In this document: positions 1-5,642 of the stretch, piece by piece | How positions within the stretch are numbered: position 1 is the first letter of the stretch | How the letters are laid out: each line of letters starts with the position of its first letter | DNA from: Pseudomonadota bacterium | GTDB lineage: Bacteria > Pseudomonadota > Gammaproteobacteria > Steroidobacterales > Woeseiaceae | Length of the DNA: 5,642 nt | Direction: 5' to 3' | Assembly: GCA_022565135.1 (NCBI GenBank) | Contig: JADFKA010000132.1 | Coordinates: 1-5,642, forward strand | Notes under the pieces: model-generated | Told to the model about the DNA's origin: nothing | What the model saw: only the letters and a program-made list of their open reading frames with translations | Databases searched by the model: none | Made by a program: the position numbers and the translations under genes

Positions 1-668
1 CGAATATCACCGCGCCGCACGAATCGGGTAACAGAACTGGCGGATGGCACGGCCACCTCGACCTGGTTGCCGAGCAGCGCAGTTATCGATGGCGCTGAGC
101 CGTTGAATGGTACGAAGTTGAATTCAACGCCGAGCAGCTTCCCGGCGACGACAAGCTGCAGCTGATTGTTCGAGTTTGGGCCATCACCCGCCACATTCAA
201 CGGATTCTGCGATGCCTTCGCAGCCGCCAGGAGCTCATCGAGAGACTGGTAGGGACTGTTCGCATTCACGGCAAGAACGACGGGGTCTTTCTGCAGACCC
301 ACGAGCGGCACAAAATCAGCAACGTTGATGTCCGATCCTTGCCGTAATTTTTCCAGCATGAGTATCGGTGGTGAGGTGATGATGCCTATCGTGTAACCGT
401 CGCTCGCAGCGAGAGCGAGACTACGGTAGCCGATCTCACCACCGGCTCCGGGTTTGTTTTGCACGACAACGCGTTGCCCCAGATACGGCTCAATGTATTG
501 CGCAATGGTGCGGGCGATATTGTCGACAGCGCCGCCCGGAGCATAGGCGACTATGAGCGTTACGGGTTTTTTCGGGTAACCCGTGTCATCGATTGACCGC
601 GGGGTCGCCCAGACGGCAATGAATAACCCGATGCCTAGTGGCACAGCGACTTTAAATATTGAGTTCAC
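1..668 (-). CDS. Tripartite tricarboxylate transporter substrate-binding protein (Bug/TctC family), partial
   Basis: This encodes a periplasmic solute receptor of the Bug (TctC) family, which binds small carboxylates or related compounds and hands them to TctA/TctB-type membrane partners. The gene reads leftward and leaves the window, giving about 222 codons of a family that is usually near 320, so the last third is missing. The start is a GTG at 668-666; no in-frame ATG lies close upstream and the ribosome site is weak. Residues 1-21 resemble a signal peptide, with Lys6 followed by a hydrophobic run and Ala21. The family pattern is clear: YPKKPVTLIVAYAPGGAVDN (31-50), LGQRVVVQNKPGAGGEIG (63-80), then SDGYT (89-93), and further on a segment with FNFVPFNGSAPSITALLGNQ. 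The ligand cannot be told from sequence. Partner genes, if present, would lie off the left edge. The family call is secure; the exact start is less so. Confidence 0.9.
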   Translation of the reverse strand, partial: MNSIFKVAVPLGIGLFIAVWATPRSIDDTGYPKKPVTLIVAYAPGGAVDNIARTIAQYIEPYLGQRVVVQNKPGAGGEIGYRSLALAASDGYTIGIITSPPILMLEKLRQGSDINVADFVPLVGLQKDPVVLAVNANSPYQSLDELLAAAKASQNPLNVAGDGPNSNNQLQLVVAGKLLGVEFNFVPFNGSAPSITALLGNQVEVAVPSASSVTRFVRRGDI

Positions 669-743
669 TCTTGCAATTATTACAGCGTTATCGAATTCCG
701 CATAGTTTCGACTTCTTCAATCCTTGGTTGAGGAATATTTAAC

Positions 744-809
744 CCAGGGAACCTCTGATCTATTCATGAACTCGCATCTTGCGTCCAGAATAAATCAGGG
801 GTTCCCTGG
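744..809. repeat. 66-bp imperfect palindrome: two facing copies of an IS-end-like repeat (MITE-like)
   Basis: The left arm (744-765) and the reverse complement of the right arm (788-809) agree at 20 of 22 positions; both begin CCAGGGAACC. The central 22 bp contains a further short palindrome, CGCA-TCT-TGCG (772-782). The right arm, read inward and extended to 782, matches a third copy at 4309-4336 in 25 of 28 positions, which shows this is a dispersed repeat and not just a local hairpin. The geometry, with terminal repeats facing inward and almost nothing between, fits a miniature inverted-repeat element or the scar of an internally deleted insertion sequence. From memory the GGAACCTCTGA-type end resembles some IS5-group termini, but I could not verify this. 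Transcribed, it would form a long hairpin; it has no T tract and is not a typical terminator. Confidence 0.75.
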
Positions 810-858
810 CTCTTTTCTGGATGCTTTTCTGTTTTTCTGCTCTATATAGGACATATCA

Positions 859-878
859 CACACGTATAGCATAGTGTG
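859..878. promoter_or_regulatory. Possible operator dyad CACAC-N10-GTGTG upstream of cvaA
   Basis: Perfect 5-bp arms, CACAC (859-863) and GTGTG (874-878), flank a 10-bp AT-rich centre containing TATAGCATA, which could serve as a -10 box. The spacing of about two helical half-turns and the place, roughly 95 bp before cvaA, suit a dimeric repressor or activator site. The arms are short, so chance is a real alternative, and I cannot name a regulator. Confidence 0.25.
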
Positions 879-973
879 CCGGATTTCGGCAAACGAGCTA
901 TCCCGATTTGGCTGACAAATTGCTTCTGGCGAGGTCAGCGTCCCAGTCGTTTTGCAGCTAGGCAGCGTTGTTG

Positions 974-2221
974 ATGAGTAAAACCTTGTTCCGAAAAGAA
1001 GCGATTGACGCCAAGAGCAACCGCTTCGAGTCCAATTCGAAACTAGTGTCCTCCGTGGGATTATTAACTTACTTACTGTTCATCGCCAGCGTCGCAATAT
1101 CCGTCGTCCTGTTCGTCTTTGTCGGCAAATACTCCCCGAAAGACACGGTACAAGGCTACGTCACGACCACCGTGGGTGACGTAGAGGTCTATTCTCAAAG
1201 CGACGGCACAATCCTTGCGCTAAATGTTACAGAAGGTGACCTGGTCGTTGCAGGCCAGGAACTGATGACGCTAAGTACGTCCAGGGCGATCGGGCAATCC
1301 GCGTCAATTCGAAAGGAAATTATATCGGCGCTGCGTTCTGAACTGGCAGATCTGATTATTCAGACACAACGCGAAAATGATGCCTTTGGTCTGCAGGTAC
1401 AGGGCGTAAACGACGTGATTTCATCGCTGCGCAATCGACTAACGATGCTGACCAGGCAACGCGATGTGCTTGGGATCGGTCTGCAACTTTCTGCAAGAGA
1501 ATTGACGCGCTTGACGGCACTCGATGCTGCCGAATTAGTATCACGAAAGGACCAGGATCACGCTCGCGCGGCAACCGTTGAGTTCGAACTTCGAATGCAT
1601 GAGTTAGATCTGTCGATCGATACTATTCAGTCAGAGATTCGTCACAATCAACAATTGCTGATGGAGATTCCGGTTCGTCGTGACGCTCGCGCTGCCGAAA
1701 TGCGGGCCAGGGCACACCGGCTCGCCATTGAGATTGCCGAGGGCATGGGGCGCGACGAGCAACGCGTACTCGCTCCATCCACGGGTGTGGTCTCCGGACT
1801 GCTTGTCCGCGAAGGCCAGACTGTGACGATGAACAATCCGTTGCTCAATATCGTTCCTGAATATGGCGAGTTTTATATCGAACTCCTGATTCCAACACGG
1901 ACAATTGCGTTTATTCAACCCGGTGCCACAGTCAAGATCAGATTTGATGCTTATCCATACCAGAAGTTCGGTACCTATGATGGTGTGGTAGCCAGCATAT
2001 CGCGAACAACGGTTTTCCCATCGGACAAACGATTTCGCGTCAAGATTACAGAGCCTGTTTATCTGGCCACTGTGCAGATTCGGAGTCAGACAGTGAGCGC
2101 CTATGGGGAGCGTCACGGTCTGCAGTCAGGAATGACCCTTACTGCAGACATATTGCGCGATGAACGCCGGCTCATCGAATGGTTATTCGACCCATTGATA
2201 AGCGCGGCGCAGAAACTATGA
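974..2221 (+). CDS. cvaA: CvaA-like membrane fusion (periplasmic adaptor) protein of a type I secretion system, HlyD family
   Basis: This is the adaptor that links an inner-membrane ABC exporter to a TolC-type outer-membrane channel. The preferred start is the ATG at 974, giving 415 residues; two in-frame TTG codons at 968 and 971 precede it, and the nearest purine-rich site (AGG at 960-962) is weak. A short cytoplasmic N-terminus with LFRKEA (5-10) matches the opening of the colicin V adaptor CvaA. One membrane helix follows at about 29-50. Next come the first half of the lipoyl-like domain (about 62-105), a long Gln/Arg/Leu-rich coiled-coil hairpin (about 105-255), the second lipoyl half starting near QRVLAPSTGVVSG (263-275), and a beta-barrel region (about 296-400). 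The C-terminal LRDERRLIEWLFDPL also resembles the CvaA tail. It shares a 4-bp overlap with the cvaB-like gene, so the two are almost certainly co-translated. The family assignment is strong; CvaA-type rather than generic HlyD follows from sequence and partner. Confidence 0.92.
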   Translation: MSKTLFRKEAIDAKSNRFESNSKLVSSVGLLTYLLFIASVAISVVLFVFVGKYSPKDTVQGYVTTTVGDVEVYSQSDGTILALNVTEGDLVVAGQELMTLSTSRAIGQSASIRKEIISALRSELADLIIQTQRENDAFGLQVQGVNDVISSLRNRLTMLTRQRDVLGIGLQLSARELTRLTALDAAELVSRKDQDHARAATVEFELRMHELDLSIDTIQSEIRHNQQLLMEIPVRRDARAAEMRARAHRLAIEIAEGMGRDEQRVLAPSTGVVSGLLVREGQTVTMNNPLLNIVPEYGEFYIELLIPTRTIAFIQPGATVKIRFDAYPYQKFGTYDGVVASISRTTVFPSDKRFRVKITEPVYLATVQIRSQTVSAYGERHGLQSGMTLTADILRDERRLIEWLFDPLISAAQKL

Positions 2222-4323
2222 CGCCAGCCTCCTTGTTGAACCTGCAGTTCTATCGCCGCACTCGACTACGAATTCAATATCAGACCACGGCAGCCGAATG
2301 CGGTCTCGCCTGCCTGGCGATGCTACTCACCTATCACGGCAAAAGGACTGACCTGTCCGCCTTGAGGCAAATGTGGCCGATCTCGATGAAAGGCGTGACT
2401 TTCGCGCGGTTGATCGAGATGGCCGACAATCTCGGGTTGTCGTCACGGCCGCTGAGACTGGAACTGAATAACCTCGAGAATCTTCGGCTGCCCTGCATTC
2501 TCCACTGGGGCCTGGATCACTTCGTAGTACTCGAGCATGCTAATGCCCGTTACGCCGTAATATTCGATCCGGCGATCGGCAGGAAAAAGCTCACGACTGC
2601 CGAAGTTTCGAAGATGTTTACAGGCGCAGCACTGGAGTTGACGCCAACCAGTACATTTAGCAGCGCACCGGCAAGAAGCACGCTGTCTTTTTGGCGATTC
2701 TTTGAAAACTCCAAAGGCATTGGTCGTGCACTCCTGCAGCTTCTGGCGCTGTCAGTCGCCCTGCAGGTATTCACCTTGGTGACTCCGTTCTACTCGCAGC
2801 TGGTCATAGACGACATCGTCTTGAGTGGTGACGTTGACCTGTTGTTGATCGCGACAGTTGGTTTTGGCGGATTGGCCTGTTTCATCGCGATTACCACAGG
2901 TTTCCGTTCATGGATGATCATATACATGTCGTCGATACTCAGTTTCAGCTGGTCATCAGGGCTGTTTCGACACTTGCTTCGACTGCCCTACGATTTCTTT
3001 GAAAAACGACACATTGGAGATATTCAATCCAGATTCGGCTCGTTGAACGCGATTCGCGACCTCTTTACAACACAAGTCGTGGAAGCGGTCATAGACGGAA
3101 TAATGGCAGTGACCACGGCGATCGTCATGTACTTGTATAGCCCGATGCTCGCCAGCATTGTCGTCTTGACGATCGTTGTCTACCTGACTATTCGGTGGGC
3201 GCTTTTTGTGCCAATGCGCGCCGCCTCTCTCGAAGCCATCGTACAGATGGCGGCGCGAGATTCATTTTTTCTGGAAACTATACGCGGCATATTGGCCATT
3301 AAGAATTTTGGTAACGAGTCATTCCGCAGACTCGAATTTGAGAATCGAGTGGCAGGCGGAATCTCTGCAACGGCCGATGCTGGGCGACTTCGCGTTTGGG
3401 GCGAAGTCCTGAGCGGCCTGGTATTTGGAGTTCAGAACGTCCTCTTGATCGGCCTTGCAGCTCGAGAAATTATTGCTGGCAACTTTACCATCGGCATGAT
3501 GATCGCTTTTTTAGCTTACAAGGTACATTTCGTGGCGCGCTCCACAGGTCTGGTCGACAAACTGTTCCAGTTTCGGCTTGCACGAATTCACCTGGACCGA
3601 TTGGAGGACATTATCGAAGCTCGTCCAGAGAGCTTACTCGAATTGAAAACTTGCGTGAAAGTCGCAGGGAGCCAACCGCTGTTCGGTCAAATTGAATCTC
3701 GTGACGTTTGGTATCGATACGGATTGAACGAACCGTTCATAATTTGCGGGCGAAACTTTCGAATTGATCCTGGTGAACATGTTGTCATTACCGGTCCTTC
3801 AGGAGTTGGCAAAAGCACACTCTTGAAGATACTGATAGGACTGACAACTCCCGAAAAGGGGGAAGTACTCATTGATGGCAAGCCACTGACTTCACTGGAT
3901 CTGCGCTTGTACAGGCAACAGATCGGCGTTGTGATGCAGAATGACTTTTTGCTTGGCGGGTCCTTACTGGACAATATCGCGTTCTTCTCCGCCAAACCGG
4001 ACAACGACAAGGCAGAAGCATGCTGTCGAATTGCAGGAATACATGAGGAGATTGTCGCAATGCCGATGGGCTACTACACGCTCGTTGGAGACATGGGCGA
4101 TGTATTGTCCGGCGGACAAAAGCAGCGCATCCTCCTTGCGCGAGCTCTGTACAGAGACCCGAAAATTCTGTTCCTGGACGAGGCGACGAGTCACCTGGAT
4201 TCTAGCCACGAAAGTCACTTGGTCAGAGGGATATCCAGTCTGAACATCACGCGTGTTGTCATTGCACACCGCCAGGAAACCATCCGGCATGCGGACAGGA
4301 TTATTGATCTAGGGAACCTCTGA
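2218..4323 (+). CDS. cvaB: CvaB-like peptidase-containing ABC transporter (C39 peptidase, membrane domain and ATPase) for double-glycine leader peptides
   Basis: This exporter cleaves a double-glycine leader from a small peptide, such as a class II microcin, and pumps the mature peptide out using ATP. The start is set at the ATG whose last bases overlap the cvaA stop (ATGA, 2218-2221), giving 701 residues; an ATG at 2179 would add 13 residues but lies deep in cvaA. The C39 peptidase (about 1-130) has all key residues: Gln22, Cys28 in TTAAECGLACLAM, His101 in CILHWGLDHFVVL, and Asp117 in DPAIG. The membrane domain (about 160-440) includes the family block HLLRLPYDFFEKRHIGDIQS. The ATPase has Walker A GPSGVGKST (526-534), Q-loop Gln574, signature LSGGQKQR (630-637), Walker B ILFLDE (650-655) and H-loop His684. 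The overall similarity to E. coli CvaB as I remember it is marked. The protein ends at DRIIDLGNL; the final codons and stop lie inside a dispersed repeat. As I recall, CvaB (698 residues) also stops just after this point, so function is probably intact. Confidence 0.95.
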   Translation: MTPASLLNLQFYRRTRLRIQYQTTAAECGLACLAMLLTYHGKRTDLSALRQMWPISMKGVTFARLIEMADNLGLSSRPLRLELNNLENLRLPCILHWGLDHFVVLEHANARYAVIFDPAIGRKKLTTAEVSKMFTGAALELTPTSTFSSAPARSTLSFWRFFENSKGIGRALLQLLALSVALQVFTLVTPFYSQLVIDDIVLSGDVDLLLIATVGFGGLACFIAITTGFRSWMIIYMSSILSFSWSSGLFRHLLRLPYDFFEKRHIGDIQSRFGSLNAIRDLFTTQVVEAVIDGIMAVTTAIVMYLYSPMLASIVVLTIVVYLTIRWALFVPMRAASLEAIVQMAARDSFFLETIRGILAIKNFGNESFRRLEFENRVAGGISATADAGRLRVWGEVLSGLVFGVQNVLLIGLAAREIIAGNFTIGMMIAFLAYKVHFVARSTGLVDKLFQFRLARIHLDRLEDIIEARPESLLELKTCVKVAGSQPLFGQIESRDVWYRYGLNEPFIICGRNFRIDPGEHVVITGPSGVGKSTLLKILIGLTTPEKGEVLIDGKPLTSLDLRLYRQQIGVVMQNDFLLGGSLLDNIAFFSAKPDNDKAEACCRIAGIHEEIVAMPMGYYTLVGDMGDVLSGGQKQRILLARALYRDPKILFLDEATSHLDSSHESHLVRGISSLNITRVVIAHRQETIRHADRIIDLGNL

Positions 4324-4336
4324 TTTAATCTGGACG
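4309..4336 (+). repeat. Third copy of the IS-end-like repeat, overlapping the cvaB stop codon
   Basis: The sequence CTAGGGAACCTCTGATTTAA, continuing to 4336, matches the inward-read right arm of the upstream palindrome (809 back to 782) at 25 of 28 positions and its left arm (744-765) at 19 of 22. It supplies the last three sense codons (GGG AAC CTC) and the TGA stop (4321-4323) of cvaB. The preceding CTAG (4309-4312) fits the YTAR-type target I associate with some IS5-group elements, which would place the element's end at GGAACC. That reading is from memory, and no matching downstream CTAG occurs before modC. Confidence 0.7.
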
Positions 4337-4505
4337 ACGTAAATGGTAGAACTGCTCGCGTCCCGAATGCCCATGGCATCCAGCCTCGCTGCCAGAATTC
4401 AGGGTTGGCCAAAGCACAGCAGTTAGCATCCACGTCCTTGGGCTACGTGGAACTGGATATGGGTCGGGCCTGGGCGGAGCGTCGGGCTCCCGTGGAACCA
4501 TCAAA
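4324..4505. other. Non-coding gap between convergent cvaB and modC
   Basis: This gap of about 180 bp begins with the repeat copy and holds no supported gene. The longest plus-strand short frame, 27 codons from the ATG at 4343, has no recognisable leader or ribosome site. Short hairpins are visible at 4367-4379 (ATGCC-CAT-GGCAT), 4429-4451 (7-bp arms around CCACGT and ACGTGG) and 4476-4490 (GGAGC-GTCGG-GCTCC), but none is followed by a T tract on either strand, so no clear terminator can be called for either gene. A weak, gapped likeness to the right arm of the upstream repeat lies at 4392-4406. Confidence 0.6.
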
Positions 4506-5627
4506 TTATTTCGCCGGTGGCGTATTGCGGACTGCCACGCTCTTGATCTGGGCCAGCAGTTGGTCGCCCGGTTTCAAGCCGAGATCGTCGCAGGACCGGC
4601 GCGTAATCCGGGCGGTCAGCAGCTCACTGCCGGCCCGAAGACGCACCAACGCGTAGGGTCCCTTGTCATAATGCAGTCGATCCACAGTGACCGGAATCAT
4701 GTTCAGAATCGTGCTATCGCTCGGCCGCGTACGACACAGGCTGACATCGTTGGCCCGGATCCGCAGACGTACGTCCGATCCCTTGGTGCCTAACCGGCCC
4801 GGGACCAGTAGCGCACCGCCCGAAAACTTCAGCTGTGTCAGGTCGTATTCCGCGTCGTAAGCGTCAACACTGGCCAGGATCACGGAGCCGGCTTCGTCGC
4901 CCGCCAGCAACGGCAGGTCGAAATCAACCAGCACCGACTGTATTTCGCCATCGGCCAGCACGCGCCCCCGATCGATGACGACCAGGTGGTCGCAGAGCCG
5001 ACACACTTCCTCGATGTTGTGGCTGACATAAAGGATCGGCAAGGACAGCTCGGCGTGCAGCCGATCCAGAAACGGCAGGATCTCGTCCTTGCGGGCACGG
5101 TCCAGTGCCACCAGTGGTTCGTCCATCAGCACCAGACGCGGTGCACGCAGCAACGCCCTTGCAATCGCGACGCGTTGCGCCTCACCGCCCGACAACTCAC
5201 CGGGCGTACGGCGGAGCAGCTCGGCGAGACCAAGCAGATCGACGATCTGTTCGAATTCGACACCATTTCCTGGGTCGCGTCTGCGCCGTTGACCATACTC
5301 GAGATTCCTGCGCACGTTCAAATGACTGAACAGGCGCGGTTCCTGAAACACGTAGCCGATCTGCCGTTCATGAATCGCGCGTGACATATTTCGCGTGGTG
5401 TCCTGCCACATTTCGCCATCAATCGACAGCCGTCCGATTTCGGGTTGTTCGAGCCCGGCTAAACAGCGCAGCAGTGTCGTCTTGCCTGATCCCGATTCGC
5501 CGAATATTCCCGTGATGCCGCGCATCGGAATCTTCAAATCGACGTCGAGCAAGAAGTCGGCGCGCTTGAGCACATAGCGAAGATCGACCGTTCCAGTTTC
5601 GTAGCCGTGGTTTTCGACAACGTTCAT
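4506..5627 (-). CDS. modC: Molybdate ABC transporter ATP-binding protein ModC
   Basis: This is the cytoplasmic ATPase that drives molybdate uptake through the ModB permease, with ModA as periplasmic receptor. It is complete at 373 residues, within the usual range for ModC. The ATPase domain carries Walker A GESGSGKTT (43-51), Q-loop Gln95 in GYVFQEPRLFSHLNV, signature LSGGEAQRVAIARAL (145-159), Walker B LVLMDEP (165-171) and His203 in YVSHNIEEV. The opening RGITGIFGESGSGKTTLLR and the SGGEAQR form are typical of ModC rather than other importer ATPases. A C-terminal TOBE/Mop-type domain follows, with VRLRIRANDVSL (286-297) and an ILNMIPVTVDRL core (308-319), which in this family binds or senses oxyanion. 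The start ATG overlaps the TGA of a frame entering from the right edge, suggesting translational coupling with modB. Glu44 in Walker A, where Pro or Arg is common, is the only mild oddity. Confidence 0.93.
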   Translation of the reverse strand: MNVVENHGYETGTVDLRYVLKRADFLLDVDLKIPMRGITGIFGESGSGKTTLLRCLAGLEQPEIGRLSIDGEMWQDTTRNMSRAIHERQIGYVFQEPRLFSHLNVRRNLEYGQRRRRDPGNGVEFEQIVDLLGLAELLRRTPGELSGGEAQRVAIARALLRAPRLVLMDEPLVALDRARKDEILPFLDRLHAELSLPILYVSHNIEEVCRLCDHLVVIDRGRVLADGEIQSVLVDFDLPLLAGDEAGSVILASVDAYDAEYDLTQLKFSGGALLVPGRLGTKGSDVRLRIRANDVSLCRTRPSDSTILNMIPVTVDRLHYDKGPYALVRLRAGSELLTARITRRSCDDLGLKPGDQLLAQIKSVAVRNTPPAK

Positions 5628-5642
5628 GGGCGTTGCCAGCGG
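5624..5642 (-). CDS. Possible 3' end of an upstream gene (modB candidate), very partial
   Basis: Reading leftward from the right edge, one frame gives Arg-Trp-Gln-Arg-Pro and then TGA at 5626-5624, overlapping the modC ATG by an ATGA junction. Only five codons are visible, too few to identify. The junction type and the usual modABC gene order make a modB terminus reasonable, but this is inference from context. Confidence 0.3.

Larger units (their letters stand above)
669..973. other. Intergenic region between divergent Bug-protein and cvaA genes
   Basis: This stretch of about 300 bp separates two divergent genes and is visibly AT-richer than its surroundings, particularly 811-870, which is rich in T and TATA-like runs. 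It contains the palindromic repeat at 744-809 and the dyad at 859-878. I read all six frames for a small peptide with a double-glycine leader, the expected cargo of the downstream exporter, and found none; the longest short frames are about 25-27 codons and partly made of the repeat. I see no convincing sigma-70 promoter with both boxes well spaced. TATA-like stretches at 843-848 and 865-870 are the best -10 candidates for cvaA. Confidence 0.7.

Noticed and set aside
766..849. 27-codon plus-strand frame starting in the palindrome, considered as a leader peptide
   Set aside because: Most of its first half is repeat sequence, there is no ribosome site, and it lacks a double-glycine leader pattern.
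795..872. 25-codon minus-strand frame ending in the repeat
   Set aside because: No leader motif, ribosome site or known family; it ends in the repeat and is best explained by chance.
1631..2116. 161-codon minus-strand open frame inside cvaA
   Set aside because: It is antisense to a well-supported coding region with clear family motifs and its translation resembles no known protein type.
2179..2217. Longer CvaB start at the ATG at 2179
   Set aside because: It adds 13 residues translated inside the cvaA coding region, whereas the ATG at 2218 forms a typical 4-bp overlap and places the peptidase motif at the usual distance from the N-terminus.
4343..4426. 27-codon frame downstream of cvaB, considered as a microcin or immunity peptide
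   Set aside because: It has no double-glycine leader, no membrane segment expected of an immunity protein, and no ribosome site.
4476..4490. GGAGC-GTCGG-GCTCC hairpin as a modC terminator
   Set aside because: The stem is only 5 bp and no T tract follows on the minus strand, so an intrinsic terminator is not supported.
4986..5384. 132-codon plus-strand open frame inside modC
   Set aside because: It is antisense to the conserved ModC ATPase domain and has no recognisable motifs.

Overview
The window most resembles a proteobacterium, probably a gammaproteobacterium. This rests on a periplasmic Bug/TctC binding protein, a ModC-type ATPase, and a CvaA/CvaB pair very like the colicin V exporter of enteric bacteria. 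It is inference from protein families; no rRNA or tRNA is present to place the organism.

Layout, left to right. (1) Positions 1-668, minus strand: the N-terminal two thirds of a tripartite tricarboxylate transporter substrate-binding protein, cut by the left edge. (2) Positions 669-973: an AT-richer intergenic stretch between divergent genes. It holds a 66-bp imperfect palindrome (744-809) that looks like two facing insertion-sequence ends or a MITE-like element, and a small dyad at 859-878. (3) Positions 974-4323, plus strand: a two-gene operon with a 4-bp ATGA overlap. It encodes a CvaA/HlyD-type membrane fusion protein and a CvaB-type ABC exporter with an N-terminal C39 double-glycine leader peptidase. 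All expected catalytic motifs are intact. (4) Positions 4309-4505: a third copy of the repeat overlaps the last codons and stop of cvaB, followed by a non-coding gap between convergent genes. (5) Positions 4506-5627, minus strand: a complete modC, the molybdate importer ATPase with a C-terminal TOBE/Mop domain. Its start overlaps the end of a reading frame that enters from the right edge, possibly modB.

The cvaAB pair should form the inner-membrane and periplasmic parts of a type I secretion machine that cleaves a double-glycine leader and exports a small peptide through a TolC-like channel. No leader peptide gene, immunity gene or tolC is visible here, so the exporter is an orphan within this window. 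It sits between two unrelated nutrient-uptake loci and is bracketed by copies of the same repeat. By eye its GC content is lower than that of the flanking genes, especially modC. This suggests an acquired export cassette, although no transposase or clear target duplication was found.
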